Both the position numbers and the translations under genes were made by a program. Positions 1 through 7,985 of a DNA stretch of 64,000 nt are shown here, one piece after another; the first letter of the stretch is position 1; each line of letters begins with the position of its first letter. Location: the NCBI GenBank assembly GCA_031548875.1, contig JAVBQQ010000015.1, forward strand, positions 1-64,000, read 5' to 3'. This DNA is from JAAYCI01 sp031548875. Lineage in GTDB: Bacteria > Bacillota > Clostridia > Oscillospirales > Ruminococcaceae. Under the pieces are notes generated by a model. That model saw only the letters and a program-made list of their open reading frames with translations, was not told the DNA's origin and made no database searches.

Positions 1-3000
1 GAACCTGGAGCAGTTCTTTAAAAACCTGGGCCGCGAGATGACGCCCAACAACCGCAAGCAGGCGTATGTGCCCCGCCTGGGCCACGCGCTGAAAAACCCG
101 AACGGCACAGCGCCGGGGGCGTATTTCCGGCAGGGGGGCAAATACGCCTTCCTGCTGCCGGGGCCCCCGCGAGAGATGCAGCCCATGTTCGACGCCGAGG
201 TGCGCCCCATGCTGGAAAGCCTGCAAGAGGCTGCCATCCGCTCGCTTACGCTGCGTGTGGTGGGCATGGGCGAGAGCGACCTGGAAACCAAGGTGCTGCC
301 ACTGCTGGGCGGGGCCAACCCCACGGCGGCGCTGTACTCGAAGCCGGGCGAGGTGCAGGTGCGCATCACGGCGCGGGCGCCCACGGCCACCGAGGCCGAC
401 AATATGTGCGCCGAGTACGCCACGGCCTTCCACAACATTTTGGGCGACGTTATCTTCTCGGCCGACGGGGGGGACCTGGAGACCACCGTGGTGCACCTGC
501 TGGCCGACCGCAAGCAGACCGTGGCGCTGGCCGAGAGCTGCACCGGCGGCCTGCTGGCCGAGCGCATCACTTCGGTGGCGGGCGCCAGCGAGGTGTTCGG
601 GTTTGGGGCGGTGTCCTATGCAAACGAGATAAAGCACCGGAGCCTGGGCGTCTCCCGGCGCACGCTGCGCCGCCACGGCGCCGTGAGCAGCCAGGTGGCC
701 GCCGAGATGGCCTTTGGCGCCGCGGCGAAGGGCCGCGCCACCTTCGGCGTGGGTATCACCGGTATTGCCGGCCCGGGCGGCGGCACGCCGGAAAAACCGG
801 TGGGCCTTGTGTATGTGGCCGTGGCCAAGGGTGGCGCCGTGCACGTGCGCAAGCTGAGCATAGCCGACCGCGACCGCGACTTTGTGCGCAGCATGGCCAC
901 CACCTACGCGCTGGACATGCTGCGCCGGCTGGTGGCCGGCCTGCCGCTGCCCGGCGCCAAGTCCTATACAAAGACACAGCAGGCGGATTATGAGCGCGAG
1001 AGTCGTCCCCGTCGCCGGGGCGGGGCGTTTGTGCGCGTCGTTGCGGCGGCGCTGGTCGTCATCGTGGCGGTGGCGCTGTTGGCTGTGGGGCTGAACTATG
1101 CGTCCAAGCGGGGGGCGGCCGCCGCCCGGCCGGGCTACCCCACCAGCAGGGGCCTCTCCTACGGCACCGAGGAATACGCCGCCGCCGCGCGCGAGATGAT
1201 ACGCAGCGAGAATGAGCTTGACTCGAGCGTGACGGCGTTCGTTGCACTGCCCGGCGGCCTTGTGGAAGATATTGTGGCCCGCGGCGCGCTGCCCCAGCAG
1301 CAGATGATGCAACAGGCGGCAAGCGAAGCGGAACAGGCGCAGGCGGCACCCAGCGCGGCAACGCTTGCGGGAACGGCACTGCCGCTGCAACTGCAGGCGG
1401 CGGGCGACGTGGACGCAGCGCCCTCGGCCGCCGACGGCGCTGCCGCCATGGGGGCCGACGCCGCCCCCGGCAAGGCGGGGCGCAATACGCTGCTTCTGGG
1501 CGGGCCGGCCTTCGACAACCTGTTCCAGTACCTGGACACCGGCCGCGCCGGGGAGATAACGACCTTCACCTATTACACGACCCGCACCACGAGCGTGTAC
1601 CGGGTGGTGGCGCTGTACCTGATGGATGACAAGGAGGAGCAGGCGGACGGTTTTTCTCCCGTCGTTACGGACCTGCCCGACTACGCCACTTACCTCACCT
1701 ACACGCTGGGCACCCACATACGCAGCCTGTACGATATTTCGGTGGAGATGGCCGACGACGACAGCTATATGGTCCTGTGCGCGGAAGACCCAACGGCGCC
1801 CGGACGCAGGCTGTACCTGTGCGGGCGGTTGGCCCGCGCGGGCGAGACGGATCTTTCCGAGCCGGTGGCCGCGCCGGCAGGCGCGGTGCTGATGCCGGCC
1901 TCGCTGTACGCGGAAAACGGGCTGGACGCCCCGAACCCGGACACCCTGTACAAGTACTGGATGCGCCTGCAGCTGACCGGCGGGGTGGATTGCTCCGAGC
2001 TTCAATTGCGCGCCGGGATGCCGTCGGCCGACCGCATCCCCGCAGGCGCCGACCTGGGCGCCGCCGTTTCGGGAGGCGGTGGGGATGCGGCGGCAGGCAG
2101 TGACGCGTCGCTCTCTTCTTCCGCATCGGAGGCATCCGCATCCGGTTCGGTGGCGCCGTCTTCAGCGTCCGTTTCCTCCTCCGCTTCCACAAGCGCGTCG
2201 GGCAGTGGGTCGAGCGCTTCGTCCTCTTCATCTGCCGCCCAAAGCGCCGCCGCATCCTCGGCGTCGGCAGCCGCTCAGCCGGGCATGCTCACGGTCACGC
2301 TGAACGGGCAGCTCGTCACCGGCCCGACGGCCACCATCCTGGCGCAGATCTGCCAGCACGAGGCGGCCAACCTTGCGCCCGAGGCGCAGAAAGCAGTGGC
2401 TGTGGCCGCCCACAGCTGGATACTCAACCAGCAGGGCATGGGCAACACGGCGCCGGCGGTATCCGGCAAGCTGGCCCCGGCCGAACTGCAGGACTTGATT
2501 GAAACGGTGGAGGATGTCATCCTGAGTGGTGACGGGGATAACCCGGCCTTCACGCCCTGGTTTCGTAGCGCGGCCGAGGCCACCAATACGCCCGCCGAGG
2601 TGTGGGGCCAAAACCGCGGGTATCTCGAGTCCGTCCCCTCGCCCTATGAGCAGGGGCGCGACGACTGGCGCAGCTTCCTCACCCTTTCGGCCGAAGACGC
2701 GGCTGCGCTTGTACGGCAGAACCTGGGGGCGGACCTTTCCAAGACAGAGGACGAAAACCTCTGGTTTGCCGGCATCGAGCGCAACGAAGCCGGCTATGTG
2801 ACCACCCTGAAGGTGGGGGAAACCGAGGTGACCGGCTTTGACTTCTGGCAGCGCGTGCTGGTGCGGGACGGGCTGCCGCTGCTGCCCAGCGCGGCGTTCG
2901 AGGTGAGCTACACCGGTGCGGATTTCCTATTCACCGCCTACGGCGAGGGCCACGGCGTGGGCCTGAGCCTGCTGGGGGCCGACGGCTTTGCCAGAGAGGG

Positions 3001-3073
3001 GCAGACCTACGGGCCCATCCTGAGCCACTACTACCCCGGCACCCGGCTGGTGCGGCTGGAAGAGACGTCCTGA
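1..3073 (+). CDS. cinA: CinA-type protein fused to a membrane-anchored SpoIID-like domain (5' end outside window)
   Basis: The reading frame is already open at the left edge of the window, so the N-terminal part of the CinA MoaB-like domain is missing. Counted from the in-frame ATG at 38, residues 1-145 carry the end of that domain (TPNNRKQA, GTAPG, LPGPPREM). Residues about 148-312 are the PncC-type NMN amidohydrolase domain (ESCTGG; GITGIAGPGGGTPEKPVG). The frame then continues without a stop into a basic stretch and one transmembrane helix (about 331-354). A long Ala/Ser-rich extracytoplasmic linker and a SpoIID/LytB-like domain (about 750-1005) follow. CinA proteins usually end near residue 420 of the full protein, so this is an in-frame fusion of a cytoplasmic nucleotide-salvage enzyme to a wall-acting module. 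It could be a true fusion or the loss of a stop between neighbouring genes. The domain calls are firm; the function of the combination is unknown. Confidence 0.85.
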   Translation, partial: NLEQFFKNLGREMTPNNRKQAYVPRLGHALKNPNGTAPGAYFRQGGKYAFLLPGPPREMQPMFDAEVRPMLESLQEAAIRSLTLRVVGMGESDLETKVLPLLGGANPTAALYSKPGEVQVRITARAPTATEADNMCAEYATAFHNILGDVIFSADGGDLETTVVHLLADRKQTVALAESCTGGLLAERITSVAGASEVFGFGAVSYANEIKHRSLGVSRRTLRRHGAVSSQVAAEMAFGAAAKGRATFGVGITGIAGPGGGTPEKPVGLVYVAVAKGGAVHVRKLSIADRDRDFVRSMATTYALDMLRRLVAGLPLPGAKSYTKTQQADYERESRPRRRGGAFVRVVAAALVVIVAVALLAVGLNYASKRGAAAARPGYPTSRGLSYGTEEYAAAAREMIRSENELDSSVTAFVALPGGLVEDIVARGALPQQQMMQQAASEAEQAQAAPSAATLAGTALPLQLQAAGDVDAAPSAADGAAAMGADAAPGKAGRNTLLLGGPAFDNLFQYLDTGRAGEITTFTYYTTRTTSVYRVVALYLMDDKEEQADGFSPVVTDLPDYATYLTYTLGTHIRSLYDISVEMADDDSYMVLCAEDPTAPGRRLYLCGRLARAGETDLSEPVAAPAGAVLMPASLYAENGLDAPNPDTLYKYWMRLQLTGGVDCSELQLRAGMPSADRIPAGADLGAAVSGGGGDAAAGSDASLSSSASEASASGSVAPSSASVSSSASTSASGSGSSASSSSSAAQSAAASSASAAAQPGMLTVTLNGQLVTGPTATILAQICQHEAANLAPEAQKAVAVAAHSWILNQQGMGNTAPAVSGKLAPAELQDLIETVEDVILSGDGDNPAFTPWFRSAAEATNTPAEVWGQNRGYLESVPSPYEQGRDDWRSFLTLSAEDAAALVRQNLGADLSKTEDENLWFAGIERNEAGYVTTLKVGETEVTGFDFWQRVLVRDGLPLLPSAAFEVSYTGADFLFTAYGEGHGVGLSLLGADGFAREGQTYGPILSHYYPGTRLVRLEETS

Positions 3074-3100
3074 AAGCTTTTTTGTACGAACACAAACCCG

Positions 3101-3122
3101 CCGCGGCGCACCCACGCCGCGG
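3101..3122 (+). terminator. GC-rich hairpin after the CinA-SpoIID gene
   Basis: CCGCGGCG (3101-3108) pairs with CGCCGCGG (3115-3122) across a six-base loop, 28 bases after the stop codon. No T-run follows, so termination is uncertain. Confidence 0.35.
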
Positions 3123-3150
3123 ATACCCCCTGTAAGAGATGGAGGCCCCT

Positions 3151-4290
3151 ATGCAACCTTCCAAGGTTTATTTTACGAACATGCGTACCGAACCCTTCGG
3201 CGACAACCTGCTGCAAAAGCTGGACAAGCTGATGCTGCGCGCCGGTATCGAACAGATCGATTTCGAGCATAAATACACGGCCATCAAAATGCATTTTGGC
3301 GAACCGGGCAACCTTTCTTTCCTGCGGCCCAACTTTGCGAAAGCGGTGGTTGACCGTGTGGCCGCGCAGGGCGGACGTCCCTTCCTCACCGACTGCAATA
3401 CCCTGTATGTGGGCCGCCGCGGCAACGCGCTGGACCATCTGGGCGCCGCGCAGGAGAACGGCTTCAGCCCGCTTACCACCGGCTGCCAGCTGCTGATTGC
3501 CGATGGACTGAAGGGTACCGACGACGTGGAGATACCCTTCGAGGGAGGCGAATATTTCAAATCGGCACTCATCGGCAAGGCCATCATGGACGCCGACATC
3601 CTGCTCTCGCTCACCCACTTCAAGGGCCACGAGCAGACCGGCTTTGGCGGAGTCATCAAAAATATCGGCATGGGCAGCGGCAGCCGCGCAGGTAAAATGC
3701 AGATGCACAACGACGGCAAGCCCAAGGTGAGCAAGACCCGCTGCCGTGCCTGCGGGCAGTGCTTCCAGGCGTGCGCCCACGGAGCCATCAGCTGGGGCGC
3801 TGCACAGACCGACGAGGGTGAGAAGAAGGTGGCCGCCATCGACCACGAGAGATGTGTGGGCTGTGGGCGCTGCATAGGGGCGTGCAACTTCCACGCCATC
3901 TACAACGCCACCGACTCCACCAACCACGCGCTGAACTGCAAGATGGCCGAATACACGAAGGCTGCTATCAATGGCCGCCCCCATTTCCATGTGAGTGTCG
4001 CGATGCAGATATCGCCCTACTGCGACTGCCATGCCGAGAACGACGCGGCCATCGTGCCCGATATTGGAATCTTCGCATCCTTCGACCCGGTGGCCTTGGA
4101 CGCCGCTTGCATCGACGCGGTGAACGCCGCGCCGCCTATTCCGGGCAGCGCGCTGAGCGAGCGCCCGCACGCTTATGGCGGCGACCACTTTGCCGACCTG
4201 CACCCCACCACCGATTGGCGCAGCCAGCTTTCCCACGCCGAGAAGATCGGCTTGGGCACCGCGCAGTACGAGCTGGTGACGATGGAGTGA
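3151..4290 (+). CDS. DUF362 protein with two [4Fe-4S] ferredoxin motifs
   Basis: 379 residues. Residues about 1-190 and the C-terminal part match the DUF362 family, which usually pairs with iron-sulfur electron carriers. Between them are two ferredoxin-type cysteine clusters, CRACGQCFQAC (from about residue 198) and CVGCGRCIGAC (from about 235), each with the spacing for a [4Fe-4S] cluster. It is likely a cytoplasmic iron-sulfur protein in electron transfer; the exact reaction is not known for the family. I chose the ATG at 3151 over the in-frame ATG at 3139. A GGAGG at 3141-3145 sits five bases before 3151, while nothing precedes 3139. It stands alone between the CinA-SpoIID gene and the tRNA region. 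Confidence 0.85.
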   Translation: MQPSKVYFTNMRTEPFGDNLLQKLDKLMLRAGIEQIDFEHKYTAIKMHFGEPGNLSFLRPNFAKAVVDRVAAQGGRPFLTDCNTLYVGRRGNALDHLGAAQENGFSPLTTGCQLLIADGLKGTDDVEIPFEGGEYFKSALIGKAIMDADILLSLTHFKGHEQTGFGGVIKNIGMGSGSRAGKMQMHNDGKPKVSKTRCRACGQCFQACAHGAISWGAAQTDEGEKKVAAIDHERCVGCGRCIGACNFHAIYNATDSTNHALNCKMAEYTKAAINGRPHFHVSVAMQISPYCDCHAENDAAIVPDIGIFASFDPVALDAACIDAVNAAPPIPGSALSERPHAYGGDHFADLHPTTDWRSQLSHAEKIGLGTAQYELVTME

Positions 4291-4388
4291 GCCGACGCGA
4301 CGGCTTGCACGACTGATGGATGGATAAGGGACATACCCCCGCATCTCGCCGCTTGATTTGCAGGGGCAAACATGATACGCTAGAAAAG

Positions 4389-4421
4389 CGTTGCGGGGGC
4401 CCTGCGCCGGTCCCCGCAACG
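4389..4421 (-). terminator. Long GC-rich hairpin
   Basis: CGTTGCGGGG (4389-4398) pairs with CCCCGCAACG (4412-4421). On the minus strand it is followed by CTTTTC, on the plus strand by no T-run. It lies about 100 bases after the DUF362 gene and may end that transcript despite its better minus-strand geometry. Confidence 0.4.
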
Positions 4422-4534
4422 TTCAAAATAGAAGAAGTCACTTAGTAAAGTGGATGTAACAGTCCCCCAAAGAATTGGTCGGTTCAATTCCTGTTTTGCA
4501 TAATCTTGCGGCAAAGCAACCAAAAACCAAATAT

Positions 4535-4611
4535 GCGCCTGTAGCTCAGCAGGATAGAGCACCTGCCTCCTAAGCAGGGGGTCGTGAGTTCGAATCTCGC
4601 CAGGCGTGCCA
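4535..4611 (+). tRNA. tRNA-Arg (anticodon CCU)
   Basis: The sequence folds as a complete cloverleaf. The acceptor stem is GCGCCTG with CAGGCGT (first pair G-U). The D arm is GCTCAGCAGGATAGAGC, the anticodon stem is CCTGC/GCAGG with loop CTCCTAA (anticodon CCT, reads AGG), and the T arm contains GTTCGAATC. The discriminator is G and CCA is encoded. It marks the left edge of a lower-GC accessory region, a common place for integrations. Confidence 0.95.
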
Positions 4612-4712
4612 CAAATGCCGATGAAACGAATGTTTTGTTGGCGTTTCTTTTTCGCGGCACTTTTACGCGGATGCATTTGCGTGGCAATTTCTGATGCGCA
4701 TATTTGTTTCAG

Positions 4713-4780
4713 TTTGCTAATGGGGAGTTGAAGCGTTTTCAGAGATTTGCTAATAGAAACGGGCGCTTTGCTAATAGAAC
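4713..4780 (+). repeat. Short direct repeats of TTTGCTAAT(A)G
   Basis: TTTGCTAATG occurs at 4713 and TTTGCTAATAGAA at 4746 and 4767 (the last two 21 bases apart). Related copies GCTAATAG and TTGCTAATAGG lie at 6471 and 6480. They fall in the gene-poor flanks of the small genes after the tRNA. Their role is unknown. Confidence 0.5.
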
Positions 4781-4903
4781 ATCTGGCCTTTTCGGTTCAA
4801 CTCCCTGAATTTGCAAGCGCTTCTGGATTGTCAGCTTTGATGATGCTCGCCAGAGTATTAGCCAGTTCGGGTGAATTCTTCAGCTGCTCAATGAGCTGTT
4901 GCC

Positions 4904-5392
4904 CTATGGGTCCTGCTGCGCCACCCGCCTTAATTCATTGACATCCAACTTGTCCATTTTCAGCATGGCGGAGGTCAATCGTTCGGCCTTCACCGGGTCG
5001 GGGTCATGCAGCAATTCAATCATCTCTTCGGGTACAATTTGCCAGGACAGGCCGTACCGGTCGGTCAGCCAGCCGCACTGGCTTTTTTCTCCACCCTCGG
5101 AAAGGGCCTCCCACAGCCGGTCCACTTCGTCTTGATCTTTGCACATCACCATCAGGGAGATGGCCGGGGTGAAATGGAACACCGGACCGCCGTTGATGGC
5201 GACAAAAATCTGCCCGTTGATGGTGAAGTCCACCGTAAGCACCGACCCCTCCGGCATGCCGGCCACCTCGGCGCCGGATTTGCCATAATGGTCGATCTGG
5301 ATGATCTCTCCATCCTCAAACAGGGAGGTGTAGAAGTGCACAGCCTCTTCCGCTTCGTGGTCGAACCAGAGATTCGTGATGATTTTCTGCAT
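4904..5392 (-). CDS. VOC-family (PhnB-like) protein
   Basis: 162 residues that match the PhnB / 3-demethylubiquinone methyltransferase-like branch of the vicinal-oxygen-chelate superfamily: MQKIITNLWFDHEAEEAVHFY at the start, a repeated beta-alpha-beta-beta-beta pattern, and a C-terminal DRYGLSWQIVPEEM motif. No substrate can be inferred; many such proteins are uncharacterised. The reading frame extends far upstream to 5947, but the family begins at the ATG at 5392, which has GGGAGG about 7 bases ahead. It is one of two PhnB-like genes in this window; the other is at 14065-14487. Confidence 0.8.
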   Translation of the reverse strand: MQKIITNLWFDHEAEEAVHFYTSLFEDGEIIQIDHYGKSGAEVAGMPEGSVLTVDFTINGQIFVAINGGPVFHFTPAISLMVMCKDQDEVDRLWEALSEGGEKSQCGWLTDRYGLSWQIVPEEMIELLHDPDPVKAERLTSAMLKMDKLDVNELRRVAQQDP

Positions 5393-5524
5393 AGTTATGC
5401 CTCCCAATCCATTTTGTCCAGCATACACCACCGGCCGTGCGCAAAATGTGGTAATATGGTTTTGACGGCAAGCACCGCTTATGTTGCGAATCAAGCCCGA
5501 GTTCGAGCTGCGCAAGGAGCCAAC

Positions 5525-6113
5525 ATGACTACATTCAAACGTGCTGATGGATTGGGAGAGGACATCCGGCCCGAACTGAGCCGCATTTTTGTAGACGGGT
5601 TCTACCAGTGGCTGGGCTATTTCTCCAAGGACAAAGAGAAGTTGACCAAAGCCTTTGCCCACATGTTCCGCCTTGAGGTGTTTTACGTTGCGCTGGAGGA
5701 CGGGAGGGCCGCGGGCATAGCGGCCTGCACCAACGGCAGGGAGCCACCGGTGCGCCTTGATGAAAAGGAACTGAAACAGCATCTGGGTTGGCTGAAGGGA
5801 ACCACTGCCGCCCGGGTGCTGCACGACCAGTTTGAAAACCACCCCTATCCCTTTGGAATCGCGCCGGGGGGCGGGCTCGGTGGAGTTTGTAGCTGTGGAG
5901 GAGAACTTCCGGGGGAAGGGTCTGGCCGCTTCACTTTTGGAATACATTCACACCCACTGCCCTTACAAAAGCTTTGTGCTGGAGGTGGCCGACACCAATG
6001 GTCCGGCCGTGCGGCTGTATCAAAAGCTGGGTTATGTAGAGCGCATGCGGGTGGCGGAAAAGCACTCGAAGCGGGCCGGCATCAACTACCGGGTGTACAT
6101 GGAGCGCCAATAA
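5525..6113 (+). pseudogene. GNAT-family acetyltransferase, frameshifted
   Basis: The N-terminal half (from ATG 5525, MTTFKRADGLGEDIRPELSR) and the C-terminal half with the acetyl-CoA binding motif (VEENFRGKGLAASLLEYIH, then NGPAVRLYQKLGYVE) lie in different frames. The switch falls in the G-rich run around 5864-5880. Removing one base there joins the halves into one protein of about 195 residues that ends at 6113. So the gene is either a recent pseudogene or carries a single-base sequencing error in a homopolymer. The intact product would be an N-acetyltransferase of unknown substrate. It is divergent from the VOC gene, with about 130 bases between their starts. Confidence 0.75.
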
Positions 6114-6162
6114 TAAACCGGCTGGTACCGGGGATAACGCCCTTTCTCGGAGTGATAAATGA

Positions 6163-6444
6163 CTTTCCCATTCAAGAAATAAGCAACTGCTTGAAAATGA
6201 TATCCTGGAGGGACAAAAAACGTCTTACTACAATTATCACAGCACGACTAAAAGGCTGATTGAAAGCAACAAGCTCACAGCATGGTATTACACCGACCGG
6301 CACAATCACATCGCCCCGGCGCTGGTGCTCTTATTCGATGATGTCGTTCACCCTGTGATGCCCATCCGCGAATACCGATGGCCCGAATATCTGCCGCTTC
6401 TGCCAGAGGAAAAGCGGATAGAAAAACCGAACCCCAAGCGCTGA
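6163..6444 (+). pseudogene. Start-less ORF remnant, unrecognised protein
   Basis: The frame is open from just after a TGA at 6160-6162 to the TGA at 6442. It reads 93 residues with protein-like composition, including EGQKTSYYNYHSTTKRLIES, LTAWYYTDRHNHIAPALVLL and HPVMPIREYRWPEYLPLLPE. There is no ATG, GTG or TTG near the beginning and no ribosome site, so it looks like the 3' end of a decayed gene. I do not recognise the family. Its codon usage fits coding sequence, unlike the shadow frames around it. Confidence 0.5.
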
Positions 6445-6697
6445 TTTGGGCAGGTTAAAAATCACTTCCGGCTAATAGCTTGCTAATAGGTGCCTGCAAA
6501 AAAGGGGGAAGATCAGAGCAAATCACAGCACACGCCGCGGCAAACATCATCGCCACGTATGGGCAGTTGCGCCTTGCCTGCATGGCAAATAATCTACAAA
6601 TCCATTTACACCCGCGAAAGCGGCAGGTATACTTTAGGTACCTGTTTCGTTTTCCTCAAAATTATCCTTAGCGGGCTTCTAATAGGAGATGGTCTGC

Positions 6698-7561
6698 ATG
6701 AAAATCATACGTTCTCCAGACAAGGGCCGCCAATATATGTTGCGGCCCAATTTCGAGCTCTCCCATCTGAGAGACGTTTTGCCAAGCAAGGATGTGGAGC
6801 CGCACAAACACGATTTTTACGAGATCTATTTTATAAATTCCGGCATCATCAGTTACACGGTGGAGGGAAAGGTTTACAAGCTGCGGCCCGAGGATATCCT
6901 TTTGATAAACCGCTACGACCTGCACGGTCCCAAGCTAGACAAAACAGCGGTGTATGATCGCATCCTGCTGTGGATTTCCCGTGAATATCTGCAGGAACTC
7001 AGTACCCCCGACACAGACCTGTCCACCTGCTTCAAACAGGCCTGGGGCTGTGGCCGAAATCTTTTGAGGCTTAACCAGGAAGCGCTGGGCCAGTTCAAGG
7101 AAACGCTGGCCAAGTTGGAGAGGGCCTATTTTTCGTCCAATTTTGGTGACGATATAAAGCTGCGGTGCTATTTTTCCGAGCTGCTTGTGCTCCTGAACCG
7201 CATCTTCCTCAATATCCCTGAAGAAGATGTGGAGGATGACATCAAAACGAACAAATTGATTGATGAAGTGCTTGTGTACATAAACGAAAATCTTGAAAAA
7301 GATCTGACGTTGGACGCCTTGGCCGAAGAGTTCTACATCAGTAAATATTACCTCCTACGAAAATTTAAAAAGAATATGGGTTACACCATCTACCAATATA
7401 TCCTGCTCAAACGCCTGCATCTCGCAGAAAAGTTCCTTTCGGAAAATGTTTCCGTTATGGAGACAGCCTTTCGCTGCGGATTTAAAAGCTACTCCACCTT
7501 TTTAAGGACCTTTACCAAGCATTATGGAACCACCCCCTGGCGCTTTTCCCAAAAGAACTAA
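6698..7561 (+). CDS. AraC-family transcriptional regulator with N-terminal cupin domain
   Basis: 287 residues. The N-terminal half is a cupin-like ligand-sensing domain (VEPHKHDFYEIYFINSG, RPEDILLINRYDLHGP). The C-terminal 95 residues are a classic AraC double helix-turn-helix (LDALAEEFYISKYYLLRKF, then AFRCGFKSYSTFLRTF). The ATG at 6698 is preferred to 6689 because AGGAG at 6684-6688 is nine bases from it. Its GC content is clearly lower than that of the genes outside the island. It ends before a strong terminator and sits just upstream of the TRAP operon in the same orientation, so it is the likely regulator of that operon. This is inferred from position. Confidence 0.85.
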   Translation: MKIIRSPDKGRQYMLRPNFELSHLRDVLPSKDVEPHKHDFYEIYFINSGIISYTVEGKVYKLRPEDILLINRYDLHGPKLDKTAVYDRILLWISREYLQELSTPDTDLSTCFKQAWGCGRNLLRLNQEALGQFKETLAKLERAYFSSNFGDDIKLRCYFSELLVLLNRIFLNIPEEDVEDDIKTNKLIDEVLVYINENLEKDLTLDALAEEFYISKYYLLRKFKKNMGYTIYQYILLKRLHLAEKFLSENVSVMETAFRCGFKSYSTFLRTFTKHYGTTPWRFSQKN

Positions 7562-7617
7562 ATGTAAGGATGTAGGGTATAACGCTCATATGGTTTGCAT
7601 CCGTCGCCTTACGCGAC

Positions 7618-7656
7618 AAAATGCCTCCTGCCGAAAAGCCGGCAGGAGGCATTTTG
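7618..7656 (+). terminator. Rho-independent terminator after the AraC gene
   Basis: A perfect 16-bp stem (7618-7633 with 7640-7655), loop AAAAGC, rich in TGCCTCCTGCCG. The flanking A and T runs make it work in both directions. It separates araC from the TRAP operon. Confidence 0.9.
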
Positions 7657-7985
7657 TTGTGATTTGAAATTTAATTGGAGCAATTATTGAATTTTATTAA
7701 AGCACCTTATTGACGCCATTCAAACACCGTTTATATATTATTCGATATTATGTATATTATATTGCAATCATAATGATAATTTGTCGGAAATCAAGCTTTT
7801 TGGATGAGGGCAATTTTTGAAATATTAATGACAATTTCTATTGACTCGCGTCCAAGAGCTTGTGCTATATTTAGGGTAATGTGGAAAACAATTGGTGAAT
7901 ATGCCCATGGGCAGGCCGTTTTCCACAGTGTACACCCACGCCGGCACAACCAACAAGAGGAGTATATAGGAGGAGGATTGTGAAG
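7657..7985 (+). promoter_or_regulatory. AT-rich control region of the TRAP operon
   Basis: There is no gene in these 329 bases. The first 180 are very AT-rich compared with the window and contain several short dyads (for example around 7740-7790). A likely promoter is TTGACT at 7841-7846 and TATATT at 7866-7871, with a 19-base spacer and an extended TGC before the -10. GGAGGAGG at 7969-7976 serves the dctP start at 7986. The AT-rich dyads are the best candidates for AraC sites. Confidence 0.6.

Noticed and set aside
255..993. Overlapping ORFs of 100-190 residues inside the CinA-SpoIID gene
   Set aside because: Arg/Ala-rich shadow frames of a GC-rich gene; no family similarity.
4484..4687. 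Minus-strand ORFs that read RLARFELTTPCLGGRCSILLSYR
   Set aside because: They are the reverse complement of tRNA-Arg, a common false protein.
5006..6259. 417-residue ORF over the VOC and GNAT genes
   Set aside because: It joins the antisense of the VOC gene, the N-terminal half of the GNAT gene and an out-of-frame tail; not one protein.
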